NCBI GenBank assembly: GCA_028723425.1
Contig: JAQYEZ010000038.1
Location: 1-64,000, forward strand
Direction of reading: 5' to 3'
Source of the DNA: Peptoniphilaceae bacterium
GTDB lineage: Bacteria > Bacillota > Clostridia > Tissierellales > Peptoniphilaceae
Length of the DNA stretch: 64,000 bases
Numbering within the stretch: position 1 is the stretch's first letter; the number at the start of each line of letters is the position of its first letter. Both the position numbers and the translations under genes were made by a program. Under the pieces are notes generated by a model that saw only the letters and a program-made list of their open reading frames with translations, was not told the DNA's origin and made no database searches. Below are positions 9,765-18,768 of the stretch, piece by piece.

Positions 9765-11075
9765 CTATTTACCTTCCTTTAGTTTTTTTAGACCCTCACT
9801 TAATACTTTTTCATAACCTATATCTTTTGCTTGGTAAAATTTTTGACCTACATATTCTTTGGGTAGATATTCTTGGTCTACATAGCCACCGAAGTCATGG
9901 GGATATTTATATTTATCCTTTACAAATTTTTTGCTTGCTTTATAATGCGTATCCTTTAATTTATTTGGAACCTCATAGTCACTTTCTTTCTTAACAAAAT
10001 CCAAGGCCTTAGATATTGCCAAATACGAAGAGTTAGACTTTGGAGCACTTGCTAAATAGACTACTGTTTGGCCTAAAATAATAGATGCTTCTGGCATACC
10101 TACTATATTTATAGCATCAAAGCATGATACAGCTAGATTTAAAGCATTTGGATCAGCATTTGATATGTCTTCCGAAGCAAAAATTATCATTCTTCTAGCA
10201 ATAAACTTTATATCTTCTCCCGACTCAATCATCTTTGCCAAATAATAAAGACTAGCATCTACATCTGAGCCTCTCATAGATTTAATGAAGGCAGAAGTTG
10301 TATCATAATGCCTATCTCCATCCTTATCATAAATAGCTATTTTTTTTGAAACAGAGTTTTCTATCGATGATTGTCCAATAATTATTTTACCATCTTTATC
10401 ATCTTCTGAAAACACGGCTATCTCAAGAGCATTTAAAAGAGCCCTACAATCACCATTAGAATATTTTATTAAACTTTTTATGGCTTTCTCATCAATTTCT
10501 ATATTCTTATTTTTTAATATAAGATCTTCTTTTAAGGCTTTAAACAAAAGAATCCTTAAATCTTTTTCTGAAAGACTTTTTAATTCGAATACATACATTC
10601 TTGATATTAAAGCCTTATTTACTTCAAAATAAGGATTTTCTGTTGTAGCCCCTATTAAAATAATAGTTGAATCTTCTACAAATGGCAAAAGATAATCCTG
10701 CTGTGATTTATTGAACCTATGTATTTCATCCACAAATAGGATAGTCTTCCTATTTTCATACATAAGATTATCCTTAGCTATTTTTATTTTGTTTTTTAGA
10801 TCATTTATACCACTTGCAACAGCAGATACTTTTTCAAAAGCCATATTTGTCGTATAGGATATAAGCTGAGCAAGGGTAGTTTTTCCTACACCTGGAGGAC
10901 CATAAAAAATCATAGAATATATCCTATCTGACTTTATCATCCTATTTATTATTTTTCCTTCCCCCAATAGATGTTCTTGACCTATATAAGACTTTAAATC
11001 CTTAGGTCTCATTCTATCTGCAAGTGGGGCAGATTTTTCCAATTGTCTTTCTTTATTTAGTTCAAATAAATCCAT
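9765..11075 (-). CDS. rarA: Replication-associated recombination protein A (RarA/MgsA)
   Basis: AAA+ ATPase related to clamp loaders and RuvB that acts at stalled replication forks. Walker A GPPGVGKTT is at residues 59-67, Walker B/DEIH at 116-119 (FVDEIHRFNKSQQD), sensor 1 at IGATTENPYFEVN and sensor 2 at SRMYVFEL. The MgsA C-terminal tetramerisation region contains MRGSDVDASLYYLAKMIESGED and a final HYKASKKF...YPHDFGGYVDQEYLP. The 436 residues are typical. It lies just behind the nrdR terminator and begins a unit with asnS and leuS. No clear promoter was pinned. Confidence 0.95.
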   Translation of the reverse strand: MDLFELNKERQLEKSAPLADRMRPKDLKSYIGQEHLLGEGKIINRMIKSDRIYSMIFYGPPGVGKTTLAQLISYTTNMAFEKVSAVASGINDLKNKIKIAKDNLMYENRKTILFVDEIHRFNKSQQDYLLPFVEDSTIILIGATTENPYFEVNKALISRMYVFELKSLSEKDLRILLFKALKEDLILKNKNIEIDEKAIKSLIKYSNGDCRALLNALEIAVFSEDDKDGKIIIGQSSIENSVSKKIAIYDKDGDRHYDTTSAFIKSMRGSDVDASLYYLAKMIESGEDIKFIARRMIIFASEDISNADPNALNLAVSCFDAINIVGMPEASIILGQTVVYLASAPKSNSSYLAISKALDFVKKESDYEVPNKLKDTHYKASKKFVKDKYKYPHDFGGYVDQEYLPKEYVGQKFYQAKDIGYEKVLSEGLKKLKEGK

Positions 11076-11091
11076 ATCTTTCCTTAATTCT

Positions 11092-11122
11092 AAAAAATGC
11101 TATTCTTGAGAATAGCATTTTT
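11092..11122 (-). terminator. Terminator after nrdR (end of the division cluster)
   Basis: AAAATGCTATTCT, a short CAAG loop and AATAGCATTTTTT form a strong stem with a T-run on the minus strand. It follows the nrdR stop and precedes rarA. The stem is nearly symmetric and could act in both directions. Confidence 0.85.
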
Positions 11123-11132
11123 AAAAGCATTA

Positions 11133-11591
11133 TTACTTGTCGTTTTCTTTTAAGTTTTTTAATTCATCATAAAATGAATCAACATCTTTAAATTCTCTAT
11201 AAACGGATGCAAATCTAACATAAGCAACTGGGTCTATATCTTTAAGTTCAGACATGACAAGCTCTCCTATTTCATATGAAGAGATTTCTTTTTTACCCAT
11301 ATGATTAATTTCTAATTCTATGTTGTTAGCAACTTTTTCTATTTGATCCATAGAAACTGGTCTTTTTTCACATGATTTAACAATACCATTAATAAGCTTT
11401 GACCTATCAAATTGCTCTCGTGTTTCATCTTTTTTAACGACCATAATTGTAGAATCTTCATATCTTTCATAAGTCGAAAATCTTTTGTTGCAGTTTAAGC
11501 AAAGTCTTCTTCTTCTTATAGCATGATTTTCTTCTGTTGCTCTAGAATCAATTACTTTAGTATTGTTAGAATCACAATAGGGACATTTCAT
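11133..11591 (-). CDS. nrdR: Transcriptional repressor NrdR
   Basis: NrdR represses ribonucleotide reductase genes in response to dATP/ATP. The 152-residue protein has the N-terminal zinc ribbon with Cys3, Cys6, Cys31 and Cys34 (CPYC ... CLNC), followed by the RRRRLC stretch and an ATP-cone domain (about 48-138) opening [13 protein letters not shown]. Length and order are canonical. It begins 1 base after the ftsZ stop, as the last gene of the division cluster before a terminator. No ribonucleotide reductase gene is in the window. Confidence 0.97.
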   Translation of the reverse strand: MKCPYCDSNNTKVIDSRATEENHAIRRRRLCLNCNKRFSTYERYEDSTIMVVKKDETREQFDRSKLINGIVKSCEKRPVSMDQIEKVANNIELEINHMGKKEISSYEIGELVMSELKDIDPVAYVRFASVYREFKDVDSFYDELKNLKENDK

Positions 11592-11592
11592 C

Positions 11593-12690
11593 TTACTTTA
11601 AGAAATCAGGCAATTCTATATCATCAAATGGATTAGATGATTTTCTTGCTTTAGGTCTATTTAAATCAGCTGTGTTTGTATTTTGACTTGTACTTGGCCT
11701 TTGGGCTTCTTTTCTTTGGCTAGATCTTTGATCTACATTATCAAAACCAGTTGCAATAACAGTAATCTTAATATCATCTCCCAAAGAATCATCTGATCCT
11801 ACTCCAAAGATTATATTAGCATCAGAGTCAATATGATCTCTGATTAATTCAGCAGCTTCATTTGCTTCCATTAGACCAACTTCTGCAGCTGTTACGTTTA
11901 ATAATACCGCATTAGCACCTTCAATAGATGTTTCTAGTAAGGGAGAATTTACAGCAGCTTTTGCAGCATCAACAGCTCTATTTTCTCCTGTTGCCCTACC
12001 TATACCCATATGAGCTATACCTTGGTCACTCATTATAGATTTAACATCTGCAAAATCTAAGTTAATTACGTTTGGAACTGCTATAAGCTCAGAAATACCT
12101 GAAACAGCATCCATTAATACTTGATCAGCCATTTTGAAAGCATCAACCATTGATGTTCTTTTTTCTACTATTTGAAGTAGTCTATCATTTGGAATAGTGA
12201 TTAATGTATCTACATTTGTTTTTAAATTTTCTATTCCCATTTCTGCTTGGCTTTGTCTTTTTCTTCCTTCAAAAGTAAATGGTTTTGTTACTACACCAAC
12301 AGTAAGGATTTCTTGTTCCTTGGCAACTTGAGCAACCAATGGAGCTGCACCAGTACCAGTACCACCTCCCATACCTGCTGTAATAAATACCATATCAGAG
12401 CCTTTGAGTGCATCAGCAATTTCATTTTTGCTTTCTTCTGCAGCTCTTAATCCAATTTCAGGATTTGCTCCAGCTCCAAGACCTCTAGTTAATTTTGCTC
12501 CAATTTGTAGTTTTACATCAGCGTTTGTTTGATTGAGTGTTTGTTGGTCCGTATTTAAAGCGATGAATTCTACACCATTAAGTCCACTCTCTCTCATTCT
12601 GCTTATGGCATTATTTCCACCACCACCAACACCCACAACCTTTATTTTGGCTAAGGTATTGTTATCTACTTCCATATTAATGTTTGCCAT
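11593..12690 (-). CDS. ftsZ: Cell division protein FtsZ
   Basis: Tubulin-like GTPase that forms the Z ring. The GTP-binding motif GGGTGTG is at residues 108-114. N-terminal [14 protein letters not shown], the T3 and T7 loops ([11 protein letters not shown]) and the GTPase synergy region are all present. After a variable Ser/Thr/Asn-rich linker (about 320-350) comes the conserved peptide ending DIELPDFLK, which docks partner proteins. The 365 residues are normal. It is preceded by ftsQ with a 34-base gap; ftsA, often the neighbour, is absent here. An intact, functional gene is expected. Confidence 0.98.
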   Translation of the reverse strand: MANINMEVDNNTLAKIKVVGVGGGGNNAISRMRESGLNGVEFIALNTDQQTLNQTNADVKLQIGAKLTRGLGAGANPEIGLRAAEESKNEIADALKGSDMVFITAGMGGGTGTGAAPLVAQVAKEQEILTVGVVTKPFTFEGRKRQSQAEMGIENLKTNVDTLITIPNDRLLQIVEKRTSMVDAFKMADQVLMDAVSGISELIAVPNVINLDFADVKSIMSDQGIAHMGIGRATGENRAVDAAKAAVNSPLLETSIEGANAVLLNVTAAEVGLMEANEAAELIRDHIDSDANIIFGVGSDDSLGDDIKITVIATGFDNVDQRSSQRKEAQRPSTSQNTNTADLNRPKARKSSNPFDDIELPDFLK

Positions 12691-12724
12691 CTTCTTTCCC
12701 CCGTTCCTTGTTATTGATTAATAT

Positions 12725-13504
12725 TTAATTATTATCTTCATTTAAAGAATTATCTTTGACCTCAACTACAGGACTTTTTCCTTTTGTAAGGTCGATTTTT
12801 TTGACGTTAACGCCCTTTTGATCTATATCTTTTAGAACAGAATCAAGTAATTTTAATTTGTAATCCGCATCATTTATGTCACCAAAAATTACATGAATAC
12901 CTTTTATTATTATACCAATATCATCCTTTTTTTCCAAATTTAATTCTTCTATCTGATTAGCATAATAATAAGTTTGTAATTTTTTCAAAAATTTCAATAA
13001 ATCCTTATCTTCAGTAAAGCTATGACCAACTTTTGGGCTTGTAATTTTTGCCTTAAGTTTTACAAGTTCCTTATTAGTTTTTGGATTATTTAAAACTTCT
13101 CCTGTATTTGAAATAATATAAGTTTTGCCTTCATAAGCTGTATACATATAAGGATATATTTCTTCAATTTTTATTTGTATAATATCAGGATATTCTTTTA
13201 TTACTTTGGCATTCTTTATATTATCTTCTTGTTTTAGAATTTCTTCTGCCCTATCATTGTCGTATGTAAATATAGATTTGCCTACAGGATTTCCAATCAA
13301 TTTTAAAATCTCTTCATCACTAGTCATTACATTTCCTTTGACAAAAACCTGAGAAACTTTAAAATAAGTATGATTGTAGGCATTATAAGCTATAATTATT
13401 AGGCTTATTACTAATAAGAATATAAATAAGGGTATAGTAAAAATACCCTTATTTTTTTTTGATTTATCACTTAATCTTCTTCTGTTTTTGTTTGAATTTA
13501 CCAT
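12725..13504 (-). CDS. ftsQ: Cell division protein FtsQ/DivIB
   Basis: Bitopic divisome protein that links cytoplasmic and outer-face division factors. A basic cytoplasmic tail (about 1-20, NKNRRRLSDKSKKNK) precedes one membrane helix (about 22-42). The POTRA domain follows (about 46-115, FKVSQVFVKGNVMTSDEEIL), then the beta domain. At 259 aa it matches DivIB-type proteins of Gram-positives, including an acidic C-terminal end. It sits between murG (1-base gap) and ftsZ, the expected dcw position. Confidence 0.9.
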   Translation of the reverse strand: MVNSNKNRRRLSDKSKKNKGIFTIPLFIFLLVISLIIIAYNAYNHTYFKVSQVFVKGNVMTSDEEILKLIGNPVGKSIFTYDNDRAEEILKQEDNIKNAKVIKEYPDIIQIKIEEIYPYMYTAYEGKTYIISNTGEVLNNPKTNKELVKLKAKITSPKVGHSFTEDKDLLKFLKKLQTYYYANQIEELNLEKKDDIGIIIKGIHVIFGDINDADYKLKLLDSVLKDIDQKGVNVKKIDLTKGKSPVVEVKDNSLNEDNN

Positions 13505-13505
13505 A

Positions 13506-14594
13506 TTATTTATTAGCCGTAAGCCTATCTATTATATCTACAATTTGATCTGCAGCATTTGGATTTGCAAGCTTACCAGCATTTTCCCCCATCAATTTCA
13601 TCCTATCTTCATCTTTTACTATATCTAATATATTATCATATAAGCTATATTCATTTAAATCTTTTTCTAAAATCATTAAACTTGCACCATTATCTACGTA
13701 AGTCTCGGCATTAAATTGTTGATGATTTTCCGTAGTATAATTTTTAGGTATCAATATTGATGGTTTTTTTACACTCGATAGCTCAGCTAAAGTCATAGCA
13801 CCTGATGAGGCTATTATCAAGTCTGATACAGCATAAAACAAATCTATATTATCTATATATGGAAACACTTTTAAATAATCATTTTTGGGAGTATCTTCCA
13901 TGAATTTTTCATAATATCTATTTCCAGTTTGGTGTAGCAAATAAAACTTTCCATCTAAATGCTCTGCCATATTAGAAACTGCCTTATTCATCCAATATGA
14001 TCCATTGGATCCACCAAAGGAGAAAACAACTGGTCTATCTTTTTTTATACCAAGTTTTTCAAGGTCACTTTCTGTGTATTTGTTAGAAAAATTATTTCTA
14101 ACTGGATTTCCTGTTACTATAACATTATCCTTATTTTTTAGATGGGTCATAGCTTGGGCATAGGAAATTAATACATAGTTTACTTTTGTTGAAAGTAATC
14201 TTGTTGTAAGACCTGGATATGAATTAGACTCATGAATTAAAGTTGGTATTTTTTTCTTAAAAGCCCTATAAAGTATTGGACCACATACATAGCCACCTGT
14301 TCCAATAACTATGTCTGGTTTATATTCTTTTATTATTTTTTTAGCCTGCTTTAAACCCTTAATGTTTTTAAAGAAAGACTTAAATAATTTTTTTGAAATT
14401 TTCCTTGGCATTCCCATAGATTCTATTGGCCTAAATTTATAGCCATGTTTTTCGACTATAGCTTTTTCTGGTCCAAAATCTGTTCCAATATATAATATAT
14501 CTACATCTTCATGTCTTTCTTGTAATTTTTGGCAAATAGCAATAGCTGGATAAATGTGTCCACCTGTTCCACCACCTGAAACAATTACTTTCAT
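13506..14594 (-). CDS. murG: UDP-GlcNAc:lipid I N-acetylglucosaminyltransferase
   Basis: MurG adds GlcNAc to lipid I, giving lipid II on the inner membrane face. The GT-B glycosyltransferase starts with the glycine-rich loop GGGTGGHIYPA (residues 7-17). The second G-loop is FSFGGSNGSYWMN, and the donor-binding part contains SGAMTLAELSSVKKPSILIPKNYTTENHQQ-type sequence. The 362 residues are canonical. Its ATG overlaps the murD stop by four bases, so the two are translationally coupled. Confidence 0.97.
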   Translation of the reverse strand: MKVIVSGGGTGGHIYPAIAICQKLQERHEDVDILYIGTDFGPEKAIVEKHGYKFRPIESMGMPRKISKKLFKSFFKNIKGLKQAKKIIKEYKPDIVIGTGGYVCGPILYRAFKKKIPTLIHESNSYPGLTTRLLSTKVNYVLISYAQAMTHLKNKDNVIVTGNPVRNNFSNKYTESDLEKLGIKKDRPVVFSFGGSNGSYWMNKAVSNMAEHLDGKFYLLHQTGNRYYEKFMEDTPKNDYLKVFPYIDNIDLFYAVSDLIIASSGAMTLAELSSVKKPSILIPKNYTTENHQQFNAETYVDNGASLMILEKDLNEYSLYDNILDIVKDEDRMKLMGENAGKLANPNAADQIVDIIDRLTANK

Positions 14595-15916
14595 AAGCTC
14601 TCCAATTCATATTTATTGATTTTATCTATAAAGTCTTGCCCTCTTTGGGCATATGACTTATAAACTCCCCAAGATGCGCTAGCAGGAGATAATAAAACTG
14701 TATCTCCCCTTTCCATTATCTCAAATGCTTTTTTCACAGCCTTGTCCATATCATCTGCAATATAATAAGCTATAGACATTTCTTCGCATAATTGTGCCAA
14801 GGTATTTTCAGTTTGACCTATTAGGATCATTGCCTTAGATTTTTCTTTAAAAGCTTCTACCAAGGGTCTATAGTCCACATTTTTATTATAACCCCCAGCT
14901 ATTAGGATAATATTTTTATCAAAACTTGCTATAGCCTTTAAAGCTGAATCTACATTTGTAGCTTTGGAATCATTGTAGAAATCAACTTCCTTTATAGTTT
15001 TTACATATTCTAGTCTATGAGAAATAGCTTTAAAAGATTTTGCATGTGTAACTATACTTTCCTGGTCAAGGCCGTAAAGTTTGCATACCAAAAGTGCTAC
15101 CATGGCATTTTCTATATTATGATTACCAACAATCATCAAGTCATCTGAACTAAGAACTTTTATTTTCTTACCATTTTTGGTAAAAATAATATCTTTGCCA
15201 TCAAGATACATGCCTTTTTCCACAATATTTTTTGTTGAAAACTCATATACTTGGGCCCTAAAATCTTTTTTGTGAGCTTGGAGTATTTTATCTTCATGAT
15301 TAATTATAAGAAAATCTGTAGCTTTTTGATTTTGAGTAATTTTAAGTTTACTATTTACATAGTCATCAAATGATCCATGCCAATCAGTGTGATCTTCTGT
15401 AATATTTAAAATAGCTGCTATATGAGTATCATATTCTACTGTATCATGCAATTGAAAAGATGATATTTCTTCGACAAAAACACAATTTTTATTATACATC
15501 TGCCAAAGAATACCTTGACCAATATTGCCAACTGCTACTGCCTCTATTCCAGACTCGTTTAAAATATGAGTTATCATTGAAGTAGTTGTTGTTTTTCCGT
15601 TGGTTCCTGTAATTGAAATGATATTCTTTTCTGGAAATAACCTATAAGAAAGTTCTATGTCTGAGATTATTTCATTTTTTTCTGCAAGTTTGATTAAGAG
15701 CGGATCTTTGGGTTTTATACCAGGAGATTTTACTACGAATTCAAAACTATCTGACATAGCTCTGTCTTTAGAAATAGGACTATATGTATAGTCCTTTAAT
15801 TCTTCTACTATTTCTTTGTTTGCATCATAAGTAAAAACTTCAAAGCCCATCAAAGACAATGTTTTTACTGCTGAAATTCCTGTTAGACCTAAACCATATA
15901 CTAATACTTTTTTCAT
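14591..15916 (-). CDS. murD: UDP-N-acetylmuramoyl-L-alanine:D-glutamate ligase
   Basis: Mur ligase that adds D-glutamate to UDP-MurNAc-L-Ala. The N-terminal Rossmann domain (VYGLGLTGISA) is followed by the ATP-binding loop GTNGKTTTT (104-112), NITEDHTDWHG, the C-domain segment SHRLEYV, and YNDSKATN with the substrate-binding Asn/Asp. The 441 residues are typical. It overlaps mraY upstream and murG downstream by four bases each (ATGA). MurC, MurE and MurF are not in this cluster. Confidence 0.97.
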   Translation of the reverse strand: MKKVLVYGLGLTGISAVKTLSLMGFEVFTYDANKEIVEELKDYTYSPISKDRAMSDSFEFVVKSPGIKPKDPLLIKLAEKNEIISDIELSYRLFPEKNIISITGTNGKTTTTSMITHILNESGIEAVAVGNIGQGILWQMYNKNCVFVEEISSFQLHDTVEYDTHIAAILNITEDHTDWHGSFDDYVNSKLKITQNQKATDFLIINHEDKILQAHKKDFRAQVYEFSTKNIVEKGMYLDGKDIIFTKNGKKIKVLSSDDLMIVGNHNIENAMVALLVCKLYGLDQESIVTHAKSFKAISHRLEYVKTIKEVDFYNDSKATNVDSALKAIASFDKNIILIAGGYNKNVDYRPLVEAFKEKSKAMILIGQTENTLAQLCEEMSIAYYIADDMDKAVKKAFEIMERGDTVLLSPASASWGVYKSYAQRGQDFIDKINKYELESL

Positions 15917-16872
15917 AAGACTATTATTAAGGTAATCAAAGATAGTATTACAGAAACAGTTGTAAAGCTAGTAACTATTTTTGGTTCCTTGTATCCTTTC
16001 AATTCATAATGATGATGAATCGGGCTCATCAAGAATACCCTCTTCTTGTTTCTAAACTTATAAGATAGAACTTGGATTATTACAGACAAGGTTTCTATCA
16101 TATAAACTCCTCCTAAGAATATTAGGAAAATTGGAATTTGTAAATTTAAAGCAAGAGCCCCAACAGCTCCTCCTATTGCCATAGACCCTGTATCTCCCAT
16201 AAATACTGAGGCAGGATTAGAATTATAAACCAAAAATCCTGACAAAGTTGCAAACATTATTAGAGAAAAGTTCCTATTTACCAAACTATTAACAGATACT
16301 CCTATAATGGCAAAAGCAATAAATACTGGCAAAGATACAGAAGAAGCTAAGCCGTCAAGCCCATCTGTTAAATTTACAGCATTACTTACTCCAATTAAGA
16401 TAAACATCATTATAGGAATCCCTATTATGCCTACATAAAGCTTATAGTCAATAAAGGGAATCCTTAATTGAGTTATTGCTTCCTTATTTGTTAGATAAGA
16501 AATAATACTAATTATTAAAGATACAATAAACTGTAGGCTTATTTTTTGTCTTGGTGTTAGTCCCAAATTTTGTTTTAAAACCAATTTTTTGTAGTCATCA
16601 ATAAAGCCAATTAGTCCAAAACCAAAAGTTGAAATCAACAAAATTAAAGTCTGGTAAGAAAAAGGAAGGAAAATTAAAGTCATAATTATAAGCGGAATCA
16701 AAAAAATTACTCCGCCCATTGTTGGCGTTCCAGCTTTTTCATAATGAGCTTTAGGTCCTTCCTCTCTGATATTTTGACCAATATGTTTATTTTTCAATAT
16801 TGGAAGAATTATCCTTCCACTTATTAGAGTTAATATTAGACTTAATAAAATAATTATATATATGTTTTCCAT
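15913..16872 (-). CDS. mraY: Phospho-N-acetylmuramoyl-pentapeptide transferase
   Basis: Integral membrane enzyme that transfers phospho-MurNAc-pentapeptide to undecaprenyl phosphate, making lipid I. About ten hydrophobic helices are visible. Signature loops are GTPTMGG near residue 49, FIDDYKK, the NLTDGLDGLA catalytic loop, SVFMGDTGS and the histidine loop SPIHHHYELKG. The 319 residues match Gram-positive MraY. It follows ftsL directly, since the usual pbpB/ftsI, murE and murF genes between them are missing. Confidence 0.98.
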   Translation of the reverse strand: MENIYIIILLSLILTLISGRIILPILKNKHIGQNIREEGPKAHYEKAGTPTMGGVIFLIPLIIMTLIFLPFSYQTLILLISTFGFGLIGFIDDYKKLVLKQNLGLTPRQKISLQFIVSLIISIISYLTNKEAITQLRIPFIDYKLYVGIIGIPIMMFILIGVSNAVNLTDGLDGLASSVSLPVFIAFAIIGVSVNSLVNRNFSLIMFATLSGFLVYNSNPASVFMGDTGSMAIGGAVGALALNLQIPIFLIFLGGVYMIETLSVIIQVLSYKFRNKKRVFLMSPIHHHYELKGYKEPKIVTSFTTVSVILSLITLIIVL

Positions 16873-16877
16873 TATCC

Positions 16878-17279
16878 CTACCTATTCACATTCACGTAAA
16901 CTGTATTGTCATCATTTTCATATATCATACCCAACTCTTCCATAGCATATCTTTGGATTTCCTTGATATCTATTGTCTTTTCTAGCTTTGTTTTAAGCCT
17001 ATCACGACTAAGTTCATATGATATATACTGACTGTCCAATTTATTATACTCTAATTTTGTTTCATTTAATTGTTTTTTTGCATTAATTAAAAAAGCCCCC
17101 ATAATAACAAAGCTAAGTAAAGTTAAAATTGACAGATTTCTTCTAAATCTCCTATCTTTAACTCTTAAGACCTGAGCCCTTTCTTTTAATCTATCTTCCT
17201 TAGTGGTGCGGATTCTAAGTCTTTTTCTTTTTTTGTTATTATTTATTGGTTTTATTCTTAAAGCAGAATTTTTAGCCAT
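16878..17279 (-). CDS. ftsL: FtsL-like septum formation initiator protein
   Basis: Small bitopic divisome protein. A highly basic N-terminal tail (about 1-45, many Lys/Arg) is followed by one membrane helix (about 47-64) and an extracellular coiled-coil segment (about 65-110) with heptad-like Leu/Ile spacing. It ends in the ELGMIY stretch typical of FtsL/DivIC proteins. The 133 residues and the position between rsmH (3-base gap) and mraY argue for FtsL over FtsB/DivIC. Sequence identity in this family is low, so context carries much of the call. Confidence 0.85.
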   Translation of the reverse strand: MAKNSALRIKPINNNKKRKRLRIRTTKEDRLKERAQVLRVKDRRFRRNLSILTLLSFVIMGAFLINAKKQLNETKLEYNKLDSQYISYELSRDRLKTKLEKTIDIKEIQRYAMEELGMIYENDDNTVYVNVNR

Positions 17280-17282
17280 TTT

Positions 17283-18203
17283 TTATATCCTTTCACACAC
17301 CCTTAGCTTTGCACTGTGGCTTCTCTTATTTATCTTTTTTTCTTCTTTACTAGGTTCTATTGGTTTTTTTGTAATAATATTTACTTTCTTTACATGATTA
17401 CAAATACAGACTGGAATAGAGGGAGGGCAAATACAAGCCGTATTTAATTCTTTAAATTTATTTTTTACTATCCTATCTTCCAGAGAATGAAAAGTAATAA
17501 TACAAAGCCTGCCATTTTTCTCAAGCCTATCTACAACCTTTTCTATAGTATTTTCTAAAACTTCAAGTTCCCTATTTACTTCTATCCTTAGCGCTTGAAA
17601 TACTCTTTTTTCTGGATGAGCTTCTTTAGTTCTAACAGAATCTTCTACAATTTTTCTAAGTTCTTTAGTTCTACTAATCTCTCTTTTCTTCCTGTAGGTA
17701 ACAATGTTTTTTGCTATAGTTCTTGAAAATCGCTCTTCTCCATATTTAGAAAAAATATTTTGAAGCTCATCCAAAGAATAAGAATTGACAATATCTTTTG
17801 CTGTTAACTCACTATTTGTGTCCATTCTCATGTCTAAAGGTCCGTCCTTCATATATGAAAATCCCCTATCACTATTGTCAATTTGATAAGATGAAACACC
17901 AATATCCATCAAAGCACCATTGATTTTATCAACACCTGCCTTTGACAAAATCTCATCAACATTTTCAAAGTTGCTATTGATAAAAATAACATTTGAATAG
18001 TCTTTAAGATTTATTTTGGCAGCTTCGATAGCTTCATTATCTTGATCAACTGCTATTAAAAGACCGTCTTTTGCCAAATTTTCCAAAATTCTTTTACTAT
18101 GACCGCCTTTGCCCAAGGTTAAATCCATATAAATACCATGAGGCTTAATATTTAAATTTTCTATACATTCTTCTAAAAGAACTGATACATGTTCAAATTT
18201 CAT
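17283..18203 (-). CDS. rsmH: 16S rRNA (cytosine-1402-N4)-methyltransferase
   Basis: RsmH (MraW) methylates N4 of C1402 in 16S rRNA. The opening FEHVSVLLEE is typical. The SAM-binding motif is DLTLGKGGHSKRIL (about 28-41), followed by VDQDNEAI, the DIGVSSYQID segment with catalytic residues, GPLDMRMD, ALRIEVNREL and FHSLEDRIVK. Length 306 is canonical. It begins 2 bases after mraZ and precedes ftsL, the standard start of a dcw cluster. Confidence 0.98.
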   Translation of the reverse strand: MKFEHVSVLLEECIENLNIKPHGIYMDLTLGKGGHSKRILENLAKDGLLIAVDQDNEAIEAAKINLKDYSNVIFINSNFENVDEILSKAGVDKINGALMDIGVSSYQIDNSDRGFSYMKDGPLDMRMDTNSELTAKDIVNSYSLDELQNIFSKYGEERFSRTIAKNIVTYRKKREISRTKELRKIVEDSVRTKEAHPEKRVFQALRIEVNRELEVLENTIEKVVDRLEKNGRLCIITFHSLEDRIVKNKFKELNTACICPPSIPVCICNHVKKVNIITKKPIEPSKEEKKINKRSHSAKLRVCERI

Positions 18204-18205
18204 AT

Positions 18206-18619
18206 CTATTCGTCCATTATATCGGACAAATTCACCTCTACTTCATTTATATAAGAATTCCAATTATCAATATCCCATACTTCAATATTGGTATTGTTGC
18301 CGATTATCATAGCCATATCTTTTAGGCCTGCATAATCTCTTAATTGCTTATTTATCAAGATTCTTCCTTGTTTGTCTAAAGTTATTTTTAAAGTTGAAGA
18401 GAAAAATAATCTTTTCATGGCACGATTGTTCTTGTTTTGATAGGACAAGTCTTCAAATTTTTTTGCCCTATTTTCAAATTCATTGCTTGTGTATATGAGC
18501 AGAGATTTTTCGGGTCCCTTGGTTATATAAAATTCTTCGCCAAGCTCTCCTCTAAATTCTGAAGGGATCATTATTCTATTTTTGGAATCAATTTTATGAG
18601 TGAATTCTCCAAGAAACAT
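18206..18619 (-). CDS. mraZ: Transcriptional regulator MraZ
   Basis: AbrB-type DNA-binding protein, first gene and autoregulator of division clusters. The 137-residue protein has the MraZ tandem-fold pattern: MFLGEFTHKIDSKNRIMIPSEFR, then a second copy around LDKQGRILINKQLRDYAGL. A strong ribosome binding site (AGGAGAGGG) lies upstream. Just upstream of that are three 10-bp-spaced direct repeats matching known MraZ boxes and a clear promoter. These support repression of its own operon. Confidence 0.97.
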   Translation of the reverse strand: MFLGEFTHKIDSKNRIMIPSEFRGELGEEFYITKGPEKSLLIYTSNEFENRAKKFEDLSYQNKNNRAMKRLFFSSTLKITLDKQGRILINKQLRDYAGLKDMAMIIGNNTNIEVWDIDNWNSYINEVEVNLSDIMDE

Positions 18620-18630
18620 TTCCCTCTCCT

Positions 18631-18657
18631 ACACTTTTTACCACTATTTTCCACTTC
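18631..18657 (-). promoter_or_regulatory. MraZ operator: three direct repeats with 10-bp period
   Basis: On the minus strand the repeats are GAAGTGG, ATAGTGG and AAAGTGT, each starting 10 bases after the last. This matches the AAAGTGG-type boxes described for MraZ in low-GC Gram-positives and mollicutes. They start 6 bases downstream of the -10 hexamer, covering the expected transcription start and leader. Confidence 0.85.
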
Positions 18658-18663
18658 ACATAT

Positions 18664-18692
18664 ATAATATCCTATTTTGCTCAAAAAGTAAA
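18664..18692 (-). promoter_or_regulatory. Promoter of the mraZ division cluster
   Basis: TTTACT and TATTAT are separated by exactly 17 bases on the minus strand, directly upstream of the MraZ boxes. This would drive mraZ through nrdR. Confidence 0.7.
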
Positions 18693-18722
18693 CCAAAAAA
18701 AATCAGACCAAAAAGTCCGATT
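18693..18722 (-). terminator. Terminator after lgt
   Basis: On the minus strand AATCGGAC, loop TTTTTG and GTCTGATT are followed by eight T. It ends the hflX-yigZ-yebC-lgt transcription unit just before the mraZ promoter. Confidence 0.85.
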
Positions 18723-18768
18723 TTAAATGTTTTATTTAATTTAAAAATAGGGTGGTAGGATTGCCCTA

